A stretch of 40,812 nt of DNA from a virus. Positions 13,847-20,855 of this stretch are shown here, piece after piece. Numbering within the stretch: position 1 is the stretch's first letter; the number at the start of each line of letters is the position of its first letter. Where the stretch lies: positions 1-40,812 of IMG/VR virus record IMGVR_UViG_3300044716_000090; one strand, 5' to 3'. The notes below the pieces were generated by a model. It was not told the origin of the DNA. It saw nothing but the letters and a program-made list of their open reading frames with translations, and did no database searches. A program made the position numbers and the translations under genes.

Positions 13847-14149
13847 TTACCACTTTGGAGCTTCTTCTTTAAACTCATCACCTTCTTTCTTTTTAACTTT
13901 AGGTGCTGGCTGAGCTGCAGGTTTTTCAACCACTCTCTCAATCACCTTAGTTCCACCACTAGCAGATTGTGCTTGGTTAGAATTGGTAATGTTAATTACA
14001 GGAGCAGCAGCTGCTGGGGCAGCTTCTTTCTCATCCCCACCAGTTAGTTTGGTTGTAAACCAACCACCTACACCTAGTGTAACTGTACTAACTAATCCAA
14101 TTAAAATGTTTTTTATAGAGGTGCCTCCTCCTGCTTGTTCTTCTGACAT
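13847..14149 (-). CDS. Single-pass membrane protein with Pro/Lys-rich tail, 100 aa
   Basis: Residues about 10-35 are a hydrophobic, Gly-rich segment (IKNILIGLVSTVTLGVGGWF). The rest is Ala/Pro/Lys-rich and probably extended, ending FKEEAPKW. There is no lipobox or enzyme motif. It could be a spanin-like or scaffold membrane protein. It lies between the small lipoprotein gene and the basic/holin-like pair, within the envelope cassette. Role unknown. Confidence 0.65.
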   Translation of the reverse strand: MSEEQAGGGTSIKNILIGLVSTVTLGVGGWFTTKLTGGDEKEAAPAAAAPVINITNSNQAQSASGGTKVIERVVEKPAAQPAPKVKKKEGDEFKEEAPKW

Positions 14150-14152
14150 ATA

Positions 14153-14530
14153 TTAATGTTTAATAGTTATAGATCTTTTATATTCTTTACCAGAGATGTC
14201 AATTAATTCAAGAGTGTAATCTCCAGTTTTAACATCTGAGTAGTCTAATGTTCTGACAACCAATGTGTTATCAGCTGTAAAGCCTGTAGCTTTTTTAACA
14301 TCTCCACTTAAATCAATTAACCTCAAGGAGTATTTAGCTCCTGGTGTAAGGTTCATTGTTACATCCACCTTATCACTAACTAGTGCTGTGGATAGGTTTA
14401 CAATAGCTGTAGCTGTAGATTCCTTTCCTAGGTTAATTACCTGAGGAGCAGGGATGTCCACCTTTGTACAAGCAATCACTGTAGCAAGTATTAGTATGTA
14501 GAGACCTAGTAATATTCTTAGTTCTTTCAT
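14153..14530 (-). CDS. Small secreted lipoprotein, 125 aa
   Basis: The N-terminus MKELRILLGLYILILATVIAC is a lipoprotein signal peptide with a lipobox ending at C21 (TVIAC). The mature part has a short linker with VINLGKESTATA and then a beta-sandwich-like domain (KYSLRLIDLSGDV, NTLVVRTLDYSD, GDYTLELIDISGKEYKRSI) resembling Ig-like or T9SS-C-terminal-like beta domains, without a sorting-signal tail I can confirm. It would be anchored to the inner or outer membrane, facing the periplasm. Its start overlaps the stop of the cohesin/dockerin gene (TAATG), so the two probably act together. Confidence 0.7.
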   Translation of the reverse strand: MKELRILLGLYILILATVIACTKVDIPAPQVINLGKESTATAIVNLSTALVSDKVDVTMNLTPGAKYSLRLIDLSGDVKKATGFTADNTLVVRTLDYSDVKTGDYTLELIDISGKEYKRSITIKH

Positions 14531-16227
14531 TAGAAATTATTATAGCCTGTTAATTTAATTGTTGTTGTATTTAAGTTTACACCCAGTTGGTTACCCTTGT
14601 TATCTGAGGCATCCAGATTAGATGTAATCTTGATAGCTGAATTGATATCCAATCCACTTTGTAATGTAGAGAATACCAACTTGAAAGGGGTTAAATCCTT
14701 TCCTGTATATGGAGTTTTTAATTCTCTATCAACAGCACCAAACTTAATACGTCCTTCGTGGTTGTTTACAAACACTATCCATGTAGGCATATCAACCTTG
14801 ATAGATTCAAACTTAACCTTCTTTGGATCATATACAAACTCAAACTGCAATGCTGATAGCTCAGCCTTATTTGTATTTACATTCACTGGAATAGTGAACT
14901 CATTACTAGTAAGTGTTAAGTTATTTAAGCTAACATCTATATCAGGAATATTCTGATTAGGTGTATTAACAAATCCTGCAGCAAATGTAGTTACTGTTGG
15001 AGCTTGTGTCCTAACAGATGAATGTGATCTATTGATATCTCCAGGGATTAAATAGCTAATACTTAATGGTCTAGCTACATCACTAGTCTTGAAGTTTATA
15101 GTGTATCTATCTGTTACATTTCTCCAAGAGGTAGCAGATAGGGTGTCATATGTACCACTTAAGAAAGCAGGAACATTCCATAATGTCTGTCCTTGTTGTG
15201 CTTTAAATATTGTGTCAGCTCCTACAGCCTGTGCAAATAGTCCTGTAACATCTCCACCATCAAACGCTCTATTATTATTAATATCAGCTGCTAGAAATCC
15301 AATACCAGAAGCAATGTTGCTATTGCTGAATGTACCATTTAGATTTTGTTTTACAAACTCAGACATAGCAGCTGTGTAATCACTCACTGTAATTGCTCTA
15401 TTCAATATAGCTGGAATGCTATCTGATATAACATTTACTAAAATCTTATAAGCTGTGTTAGGGCTTAGCTCACTACCAAGAGTGAATGTACCATTAGCAG
15501 CTGGAGTGACAGTAGCTCTAACTACATTTGTAGCTGAGTCAACAAACACTATCCTAGGTTGATATCCAGTTGTTAGATTGCTATTTAGTTTCACCTCACC
15601 ATTAACAAGTGCATTAGCCACTGGTGTAAGTCCTATCCAAGCTGAGTTAGGTTTAGGCATTCTTACATCATGAAAGGTTCCTCCATAGTTACCACTGAAT
15701 GCTTGAGCAAAGTTGTAATAAACAGAGTCATATGCAAATCCTGCAGCCACCTGCTCCACTCTAAATCTGATGTTACATAATGTACCATCTATTAGGTCAG
15801 CACTTGATACAGCCCATATACGATTGATAGCTCTACCACTAGTCTGACTATAACCATAACTAGCGTTGTTTGAGTTTTGTTGTCCAGATTCTGTTGTATT
15901 CTGTGCAGTTCTGTTTAAGAAGTATCCAGGATAGTATTGATTCTGATAAGATGTTTGTGCTCCCTGAGGAACAGCATTACCAAATGTAAGATCTATCATA
16001 TTGATAGCTGTAATCTGGTGTTGAAAGTCTAGGTAGAAAGAACGTACAGGTTTACCTGCAGCTGCTTTATACACTAAAGACACTTGTACAGTGTCACCTT
16101 TTTTGATAGCCCCACCGTTAATGTTGGTACCAGCAACATTAGGAATTAGCCTCAATTCAGGATTTTGTCCATAAGAAGTTGTCACAATTATTGTAAAAAG
16201 TGTGACAAAAAATAATAGTTTATTCAT
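14530..16227 (-). CDS. Secreted cohesin/dockerin-like scaffold protein
   Basis: A 565-residue protein with a signal peptide (residues 1-20, cleaved near SYG-Q). Residues about 25-195 form a beta-rich cohesin-like domain (IKKGDTVQVSLVYKA). About 208-275 is a CarboxypepD_reg-like beta domain (VNGEVKLNSN, AANGTFTLG). About 281-336 plus 396-400 resemble a dockerin pair (AADINNNRAFDGGDV and IPGDINRSHSS). About 428-562 is a second cohesin-like domain (EFTIPVNVNTNKAELSALQF, RIKFGAVD). Cohesin-dockerin pairs build extracellular scaffolds. No Cys lipobox and no enzyme motif are seen. It is coupled to the lipoprotein (14153-14530) and follows the 214-residue protein. A phage gene of this type is unusual; the role is unknown. 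Confidence 0.7.
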   Translation of the reverse strand: MNKLLFFVTLFTIIVTTSYGQNPELRLIPNVAGTNINGGAIKKGDTVQVSLVYKAAAGKPVRSFYLDFQHQITAINMIDLTFGNAVPQGAQTSYQNQYYPGYFLNRTAQNTTESGQQNSNNASYGYSQTSGRAINRIWAVSSADLIDGTLCNIRFRVEQVAAGFAYDSVYYNFAQAFSGNYGGTFHDVRMPKPNSAWIGLTPVANALVNGEVKLNSNLTTGYQPRIVFVDSATNVVRATVTPAANGTFTLGSELSPNTAYKILVNVISDSIPAILNRAITVSDYTAAMSEFVKQNLNGTFSNSNIASGIGFLAADINNNRAFDGGDVTGLFAQAVGADTIFKAQQGQTLWNVPAFLSGTYDTLSATSWRNVTDRYTINFKTSDVARPLSISYLIPGDINRSHSSVRTQAPTVTTFAAGFVNTPNQNIPDIDVSLNNLTLTSNEFTIPVNVNTNKAELSALQFEFVYDPKKVKFESIKVDMPTWIVFVNNHEGRIKFGAVDRELKTPYTGKDLTPFKLVFSTLQSGLDINSAIKITSNLDASDNKGNQLGVNLNTTTIKLTGYNNF

Positions 16228-16871
16228 TATAATAGCTTGTTTACCAATGAGTTAGACGCTTTCTTTAAAGCTGAACTTAAATTCTGTTGGTTAAACTTGC
16301 CACCTTCATCTATTAATAATGTGGACATACTTGTTTCAGCCGCAGACTCCTCTGCAAAAGCTTTTTTAATAACTTTACCATCTTTAACTAATGTACCATA
16401 TAGTCTAATGACTACTGATTCTTTTTCTTTATGGAATACAGACACCTGTGAACTGTTTTTTAACACATCCAAATATACGATGTCTGCTGTAATTTGCAAA
16501 CTAGCTGATGGGTCAATGGCATAATCCATATCCTGTAACACTTCTTCTATAACATTCTTAACACCAAACTCCAGGTTACGGTTACCAGCAAGAGCACCTA
16601 TCTTCACTTTGTTAGTGATAGCACCAATGCTGATTTTGTTAGACTGTTCATAGTAGATGTTACCTGGACTATTCTTAAATCTGCCATCAAACTTCCATGT
16701 AAGTTGATTGACTATGTTTTGAATCTTCTCATGCTGGTTTGTAAACTCCAGATATAAGAAAAACAACTGTGCACTTAACGCACAGAAAATGAATATCAGA
16801 ACACCATAGAGAAAAAACAAAAATAGTTTCTGCCCTATGTATGTTCCGATGCTTGATAGTTTTGCCCTCAT
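16227..16871 (-). CDS. Membrane-anchored periplasmic protein (YajG/CsgG-like fold suggested)
   Basis: Residues about 15-37 are one membrane helix (LFLFFLYGVLIFIFCALSAQLF), placing the rest in the periplasm. The C-terminal region has a strand-helix pattern (ASLQITADIVYLDVLK, ESVVIRLYGTLVKDGKV) and ends with a helix (LSSALKKASNSLVNKLL), recalling the YajG/CsgG-like alpha-beta fold of envelope lipoproteins. No catalytic motif is visible. Its stop overlaps the start of the cohesin/dockerin gene (TAATG). It appears to be the first gene of the envelope cassette and could be an inner-membrane anchor for it. Confidence 0.65.
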   Translation of the reverse strand: MRAKLSSIGTYIGQKLFLFFLYGVLIFIFCALSAQLFFLYLEFTNQHEKIQNIVNQLTWKFDGRFKNSPGNIYYEQSNKISIGAITNKVKIGALAGNRNLEFGVKNVIEEVLQDMDYAIDPSASLQITADIVYLDVLKNSSQVSVFHKEKESVVIRLYGTLVKDGKVIKKAFAEESAAETSMSTLLIDEGGKFNQQNLSSALKKASNSLVNKLL

Positions 16872-16880
16872 AATTTCTTT

Positions 16881-17006
16881 TTATTTTCCTTGTCCTCTAT
16901 ATTTCTTGACAGCTTTGTCCTTAGGTCCGTTAGTCTTTTTAGCTTTTCCCCCTTTGCGTTTACCAAAGCTAATCTTTCTAACTTCCCCACCTTTTGCTTT
17001 TGCCAT
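16881..17006 (-). CDS. Short basic conserved phage protein, 41 aa
   Basis: ATG at 17004-17006 gives MAKAKGGEVRKISFGKRKGG and the protein ends KYRGQGK before TAA at 16881-16883. I recognise the arrangement (ISFGKR, then KGGKAKK, GPKDKAVKKYRGQG) from many short Bacteroidota-phage proteins, but not a named function. It is Lys/Gly-rich with no membrane segment. It sits between the endolysin and the envelope cassette. A nucleic-acid or virion-internal role fits the composition. Confidence 0.7.
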   Translation of the reverse strand: MAKAKGGEVRKISFGKRKGGKAKKTNGPKDKAVKKYRGQGK

Positions 17007-17024
17007 GTGGTTGGTTTTTAAATG

Positions 17025-17642
17025 TTAAACTAATAATGAATGATATTCTTTGAAGTGCTTGATACGATCTGCAAGACCAATAGTACCACCGTTTACACGC
17101 TTAGTAATCTTAGTCACAACAGCATCAGAAACACCTTCATCTGCTATTTTATTTAAACCATTCTTGCTCCAGAACCAAGCTGCAGATAACAATACATACT
17201 GTGTACCAACTAAGTTAGGATCTGCATCAGGTCCTAAACCAATTGATTTAAAGAATGCTGTGTAGTTATCTTTACCAGTTAACTGGATTGCTCCTCTTCC
17301 ACGGAACTTAAAACCATCTCCTGATGATTCAGGACCATTACCCATACGTCCACCATATACAAGATTAGCAATCTTCTCAGGCTTCTTAGCATAAGCAGCT
17401 GCCTTAGGTTCATCAATTGTTTTATCAGGTCTTGTAAAATACTTCTTGAAAATACCTGTAAGTCCTTTAGCAGAATAGTTTAGGTTTTCATTAAAAACTC
17501 TAAATCCACCACTCTCATGTCCTGTTTGTGCAAGGAAATGAGCAAGTCTTGTTGGAGTGTTTATTTGAAACTTCTCCATCACCTCAGGTATCTTTTCTAA
17601 TATACTATCAGGAATATGTCCTTTTAACTTATTTAGATTCAT
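17025..17642 (-). CDS. GH19-type endolysin
   Basis: A 205-residue protein of the glycoside-hydrolase-19 type used by many phages to cut peptidoglycan. Key pattern: AHFLAQTGHESGGF with catalytic-acid candidate E43, NENLNYSAKGL with second-Glu candidate E52 (nine residues later, as in phage GH19 enzymes), and GRGAIQLTGKDNY (about 114-126) in the substrate groove. No signal peptide is seen, so export needs a holin. Neighbours upstream are spanin-like and holin-like genes. Its start overlaps the end of the 50-residue gene. Length matches single-domain phage GH19 endolysins. Confidence 0.9.
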   Translation of the reverse strand: MNLNKLKGHIPDSILEKIPEVMEKFQINTPTRLAHFLAQTGHESGGFRVFNENLNYSAKGLTGIFKKYFTRPDKTIDEPKAAAYAKKPEKIANLVYGGRMGNGPESSGDGFKFRGRGAIQLTGKDNYTAFFKSIGLGPDADPNLVGTQYVLLSAAWFWSKNGLNKIADEGVSDAVVTKITKRVNGGTIGLADRIKHFKEYHSLLV

Positions 17643-17781
17643 TTTTCTTTTTCTTTTTAGCAGGCTTCTTTTTAGGAGCTGCAGGTTTAATTGGAACTAC
17701 TGGTGCTACAACCTCTACAGCTTTACCTGCAAGTTCTTTCTTACCAAATAGTTTCTTAATTAATTCTAAAATCTTCTTCAT
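17629..17781 (-). CDS. Small Lys/Pro/Ala-tailed protein, 50 aa
   Basis: ATG at 17779-17781 gives MKKILELIKKLFGKKE, an amphipathic helix, followed by AVEVVAPVVPIKPAAPKKK and a Lys run ending NESK. The gene overlaps the endolysin start by 14 bases in another frame. The hydrophobic/cationic N-terminal helix could bind membrane, which suits a lysis accessory. The function is not known. Confidence 0.65.
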   Translation of the reverse strand: MKKILELIKKLFGKKELAGKAVEVVAPVVPIKPAAPKKKPAKKKKKNESK

Positions 17782-17784
17782 GTT

Positions 17785-18402
17785 TTATTTTTTAAGTTTC
17801 CAAAATGTTTGAAAGCCATAACTTATTTGACCTTCAACGCTTGTACCAACTGTTACATTGTATATCTGATCGCTCTTAGTCTTAAGAAGCACACCAGCGT
17901 TTAAGCTTGTAACACCTAATGTCTTATTACCACCTATACCACCACCTACATATAATTGATTCTTAGGAGGAGCATACTTAGTGATAGTTGTAGTTGTATG
18001 TATAGTAGGTATCTTATAGTGATATTGATACCCACGGTTATCTAGTTTGTTAGAATGCACTGTATCACTTACAACAATATATCCTACAGAGTCAAGCTTA
18101 AGACTGTCTTTGTAAATATTCTTAGCTAAGAAAAGACTCAATAGGTTTTCATATTGAATCTTTAAAGCAGCGTAGTTTGTATCAGCTATATACTGAGGAG
18201 GAAGTGTATCATGTACTACAGGAAGTGTTTTATAAACAGTCATCCTCTTTACGATGAGACTATCACGCACTTCATAAGTGGTATCATGTACCACCACTGT
18301 GTCAGGTCCCTTAGCAGCTTTATCAGGTCCACAACCAGTTCTTTGTAATACTATGATTGCAATTAGTACAATCACAGCTAATGATAATATGTTCTTATTC
18401 AT
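17785..18402 (-). CDS. Spanin-like membrane protein, 205 aa
   Basis: Residues 2-20 (NKNILSLAVIVLIAIIVL) are one membrane helix, followed by Thr/Asp/Val-rich repeats (DTVVVHDTTYEVRDSL) and a segment with a short coiled region (NYAALKIQYENLLSLF, about 94-109). The C-terminus (about 150-205) has alternating beta strands with GGGIGGNKTLG. This layout is common beside lysis genes in Bacteroidota phages, where an inner-membrane protein spans the periplasm. It lies between the endolysin side and the holin. The spanin role is inferred from position and topology. Confidence 0.6.
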   Translation of the reverse strand: MNKNILSLAVIVLIAIIVLQRTGCGPDKAAKGPDTVVVHDTTYEVRDSLIVKRMTVYKTLPVVHDTLPPQYIADTNYAALKIQYENLLSLFLAKNIYKDSLKLDSVGYIVVSDTVHSNKLDNRGYQYHYKIPTIHTTTTITKYAPPKNQLYVGGGIGGNKTLGVTSLNAGVLLKTKSDQIYNVTVGTSVEGQISYGFQTFWKLKK

Positions 18403-18619
18403 TGTCTTTCTTTTTAGTTGAAAACTTATCCCATGTAGTGAATCCCATTCCTACAAACACAATACCAGCCACTAGATCTGCTAGGTGTGTGCTAACATTA
18501 AAGTTGAATATAAAAGCAGCCAATAAACAAAATGCACTTAGTGTAACAATTGTTCTCTTATGGCTGGTAGATCCACGCTCATCTGTGAGCATGTCTTTTA
18601 AAATATCTTTAAGGCTCAT
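18395..18619 (-). CDS. Holin-like small membrane protein, 74 aa
   Basis: Two hydrophobic segments (about 23-40, IVTLSAFCLLAAFIF; and 46-62, LADLVAGIVFVGMGF) sit between a charged N-terminus (LKDMLTDERGSTSHKR) and a Lys-rich C-terminal tail (KFSTKKKDNE). This is a class II holin-like topology. It overlaps both neighbours (the spanin-like gene and the coiled-coil gene), typical of a compact lysis cassette. It may open the inner membrane for the GH19 endolysin. Confidence 0.7.
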   Translation of the reverse strand: MSLKDILKDMLTDERGSTSHKRTIVTLSAFCLLAAFIFNFNVSTHLADLVAGIVFVGMGFTTWDKFSTKKKDNE

Positions 18620-18896
18620 ATGATTTCTTTTTTAATTTGATGTAGGCAAACTCTCTGTTATCAGCAATCCTGATAGTAAGAGGAGGTTCCTCTACAGGTG
18701 CAATAGGAGCACTTGCTTGTGTTTTATAGACATTCCTCTCTAGGTTGTCTATACGTGTTTTGTCAATATTGCTCTGGGCCATTAGAGCTTTAACATCAGA
18801 TTTAATTTCACTGACATCATGCCAAATCATCATAGCTAGTATTGACACTAGGCTAGGAAAAATCCAAACTTTGAAGGCTTCAATTTGTTGTTTCAT
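18609..18896 (-). CDS. Membrane-anchored coiled-coil protein, 95 aa
   Basis: Residues about 10-26 are a membrane helix (VWIFPSLVSILAMMIW), followed by a coiled-coil-like stretch (EIKSDVKALMAQSNIDKTR, IDNLERNV), a Pro-rich linker and a short basic end. Similar small proteins (XhlA-like or spanin-like) accompany holins in many phages. It overlaps the holin start by 11 bases. A lysis helper role is likely but unproven. Confidence 0.6.
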   Translation of the reverse strand: MKQQIEAFKVWIFPSLVSILAMMIWHDVSEIKSDVKALMAQSNIDKTRIDNLERNVYKTQASAPIAPVEEPPLTIRIADNREFAYIKLKKKSYEP

Positions 18897-18912
18897 TGTT
18901 TCATAAATGACA

Positions 18913-18948
18913 ATAGCATGCCCTTCCCTAATTGGGGAGTCATGCTAT
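18913..18948. terminator. Long intergenic hairpin
   Basis: ATAGCATG (18913-18920) pairs with CATGCTAT (18941-18948), and inside it CTTCCC (18923-18928) pairs with GGGGAG (18934-18939, one G-U pair) around a 5-base loop. It lies between the GT9-like gene stop (18971) and the lysis gene start (18896). No U-run follows on the minus strand, so it could be a weak terminator, an RNA-processing site or a stabilising hairpin that tunes lysis expression. Confidence 0.6.
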
Positions 18949-18970
18949 GTAGTTTAAAAATAGAGGGTTT

Positions 18971-19846
18971 TTACGCTTTCAGGGAAGCAATTATTTTGTC
19001 AACGTTGAAGATTTCATCTTCATTATTATAAGGAAACTCTAATAGGTTTCCTAAGATGTCGAACTTCTGAAAATATGCACTACGAAGTTCAGGCTTTTTT
19101 GTATGTGGGTTGGCTAAAATATTCTTATGAATATCATAACCAAATACTGTAGGAGTGTTAGCTATCCATAATACAGTGGAAGGTTTGTTTAAACCAGCTG
19201 CTGCATGTTGTCCGAAGCTATCCATAAATAATCTCTTCTCACTTAATTCTGTTAGTACAGCTAAAGCTCTGAAGTTTTCTGTTACTGTTATTGTTCCAGG
19301 GAAAGATGTTTGATCTTCTCTTCTCATGTGAACAATGTTATAGTCTTTTTTAAATTCCTCTATAACACTTGATACAATATTGGCTGGAATATCCCTAGCC
19401 CATGAGTATTTAAGTTCTTGTCCTGGGCCACCACCATTGGTTTGCATTAGTAATATAGGCTTATCAGATGTAAACTTAGCACTAAAGAACTGACGTTCTC
19501 TGCCAGTTAAATAGATTTGTGGCTTCACACTCTCAGGAGCAGGTAAACCATATATCCTAGCCCATGTATGACTAAGATGTTCATCTTGTTTAATATAGTG
19601 TGTATCTACATAAGGATCGTGTGCAAGAACAACGAACTCCTTATTTTCTATATAATCTTGATAAAAGTAACCAGTTTGACCAAAGGCAAATGATCTATGA
19701 ACATATGGGTTGTTTAAGAACACCTCAGGATATCCACTAACCACAATTAGTTGATCATCAGGGTATTGGTGATGTATCACCTGACAAATTGATGTAGCAA
19801 GGATGCATTTACCAATACCCCCATTGATCTGGAAAATAATGTTCAT
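18971..19846 (-). CDS. GT9-like glycosyltransferase (heptosyltransferase type)
   Basis: A 291-residue GT-B-type protein. It starts MNIIFQINGGIGKCILATSI, the GT9 nucleotide-sugar-binding start (GG.GD/K....), followed by PDDQLIVVSGYPEVF. The C-terminal half has RLFMDSFGQHAAAGLNKPS, the GT9 acceptor/donor loop pattern (D...HAAA.LGKP in heptosyltransferases). No signal peptide is seen. In bacteria this family adds heptose or other sugars to LPS cores. In a phage it may alter host LPS or glycosylate virion proteins. It lies just upstream of the lysis genes. Confidence 0.7.
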   Translation of the reverse strand: MNIIFQINGGIGKCILATSICQVIHHQYPDDQLIVVSGYPEVFLNNPYVHRSFAFGQTGYFYQDYIENKEFVVLAHDPYVDTHYIKQDEHLSHTWARIYGLPAPESVKPQIYLTGRERQFFSAKFTSDKPILLMQTNGGGPGQELKYSWARDIPANIVSSVIEEFKKDYNIVHMRREDQTSFPGTITVTENFRALAVLTELSEKRLFMDSFGQHAAAGLNKPSTVLWIANTPTVFGYDIHKNILANPHTKKPELRSAYFQKFDILGNLLEFPYNNEDEIFNVDKIIASLKA

Positions 19847-19864
19847 ACTATTAATTTCGAGAAA

Positions 19865-20251
19865 CTATAACTCTTCTTCCTCTTCTTCTACAAATGTAAC
19901 ACCAGTTACCCAACCCTTTAGGAATGTAAATTGCTCTAAACCTTGTGGGTTGGTAATGTTAATCTTTTCAAACACAACCTCTTGATTATCAAGGTCTTGT
20001 AACTGTTTGTTCAAAACCTTAATACTCTGTTTAGAGAATCTGTAATTACCCTTTTCATCAAGTATTAAAATGTCTTTTTCATCTACAGAGGCATTATCAA
20101 TTCTTAACTCATTAGCCTTATCTTGATATTCTTGAAGATTAGGTTTTATTTTCTCGTAGATTTTGATAAGCTTCTTTTGTACCTTAGTTTCCTCATTAGT
20201 AATGATTGACTGTAAGATGTTACCTAGTATCTTTAAATCTAAATATTTCAT
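19865..20251 (-). CDS. Helical hypothetical protein (DUF1617-like organisation)
   Basis: A 128-residue protein with an N-terminal helix (LGNILQSII), a long charged helix (KKLIKIYEKIKPNLQEYQDKA), DEKGNYRFS and a second helix, then a short beta end and a Glu run (EEEEEEL) at the C-terminus. The layout (two helices, a D/EKGxY turn, then an ...EV.F.KI domain) recalls phage DUF1617-type proteins; this is only a resemblance. It is the first gene after the promoter at 20272-20303. Function unknown. Confidence 0.65.
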   Translation of the reverse strand: MKYLDLKILGNILQSIITNEETKVQKKLIKIYEKIKPNLQEYQDKANELRIDNASVDEKDILILDEKGNYRFSKQSIKVLNKQLQDLDNQEVVFEKINITNPQGLEQFTFLKGWVTGVTFVEEEEEEL

Positions 20252-20271
20252 AAAGTTGGTTGTTTTAACGG

Positions 20272-20303
20272 CAAATATATGGTAATTATTCTAAACTACC
20301 AAA
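20272..20303 (-). promoter_or_regulatory. Bacteroidota-type promoter (TTTG-N20-TATATTTG)
   Basis: On the minus strand TTTG (20303-20300) and TATATTTG (20279-20272) are 20 bases apart, matching the -33/-7 consensus exactly. It lies in the 67-base gap after the 99-residue gene and directs transcription of the 128-residue, GT9-like and lysis genes. The TTTGGTAG start of the -33 region is identical to that at 3610. Confidence 0.75.
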
Positions 20304-20318
20304 TTTTTGTTAAGTGAA

Positions 20319-20618
20319 TTAAGGAGCAGGAGCTATTGGAGCTGCTGGTTCAGGGTTTTGATTTGCTGCTTTAACTAAGCCTAATTGACTAAGAACATTA
20401 GCTTCTACATCAGCCCAGTTAGCACCAGACTCAGATAAACCTGCTGTAACTGTAAGTGACTTATTAGCAACAGACATACCATCTGATAACATGCTCACCC
20501 AAACATTTGCTTGGTTAGCAAACAATTCACAATTACCACTAACACTTAGCTTAGTAACTGTTCCGATTGATGAACCATTGATTTCAATACTTGCTGGTTC
20601 TACATAGATTGTTTTCAT
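20319..20618 (-). CDS. Small beta-rich hypothetical protein, 99 aa
   Basis: Begins MKTIYVEPASIEINGSSIGT and has GNCELFANQANVWVSML, NKSLTVTAG and a helix ANVLSQLGL, then a Pro/Ala tail. Its length and beta pattern suggest a compact virion-associated fold. There is no signal peptide or enzyme motif. I cannot name a family. It lies between the fibre genes and the lysis promoter. Confidence 0.65.
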   Translation of the reverse strand: MKTIYVEPASIEINGSSIGTVTKLSVSGNCELFANQANVWVSMLSDGMSVANKSLTVTAGLSESGANWADVEANVLSQLGLVKAANQNPEPAAPIAPAP

Positions 20619-20627
20619 TTTTATTAT

Positions 20628-20810
20628 TTATTTTAGTTTACAAATATACTTATTATATCTCATTGATATATTTTGTTTGAAATATACAAACAATAATATA
20701 GCTAGTCCTACTATTAATAGGCTATTGTCAACAGTAGAAAAGTTCTGAACTGGTTTAATAATGAATTCAACATTATTTAGGTTAATTGCTGTGTCTACAC
20801 TTGTTTCCAT
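20628..20810 (-). CDS. Single-pass membrane protein, 60 aa
   Basis: After a polar N-terminus it has one hydrophobic helix at about 30-45 (LLIVGLAILLFVYF) and a basic, Lys-rich end (RYNKYICKLK), so the tail probably faces the cytoplasm. There is no lipobox or enzyme motif. A weak promoter-like TATCTTTG precedes it at 20833-20840. Real but of unknown role. Confidence 0.55.
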   Translation of the reverse strand: METSVDTAINLNNVEFIIKPVQNFSTVDNSLLIVGLAILLFVYFKQNISMRYNKYICKLK

Positions 20811-20832
20811 TTTTATAAAGGGTTTATTTTTA

Positions 20833-20840
20833 CAAAGATA
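20833..20840 (-). promoter_or_regulatory. -7-like box TATCTTTG
   Basis: TATCTTTG on the minus strand in the gap before the 60-residue gene matches the -7 consensus TAnnTTTG, but no TTTG lies 19-21 bases upstream. The nearest (20867-20864) is 23 bases away, inside the LamG gene. It may be a weak promoter. Confidence 0.4.
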
Positions 20841-20855
20841 TAATATAAATTGGAC

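Noticed and set aside
20641-20648. TATATTTG box before the 99-residue gene
   Set aside because: No TTTG-like -33 box lies 18-21 bases upstream, and it falls at the end of the 60-residue gene; kept out as a promoter call.
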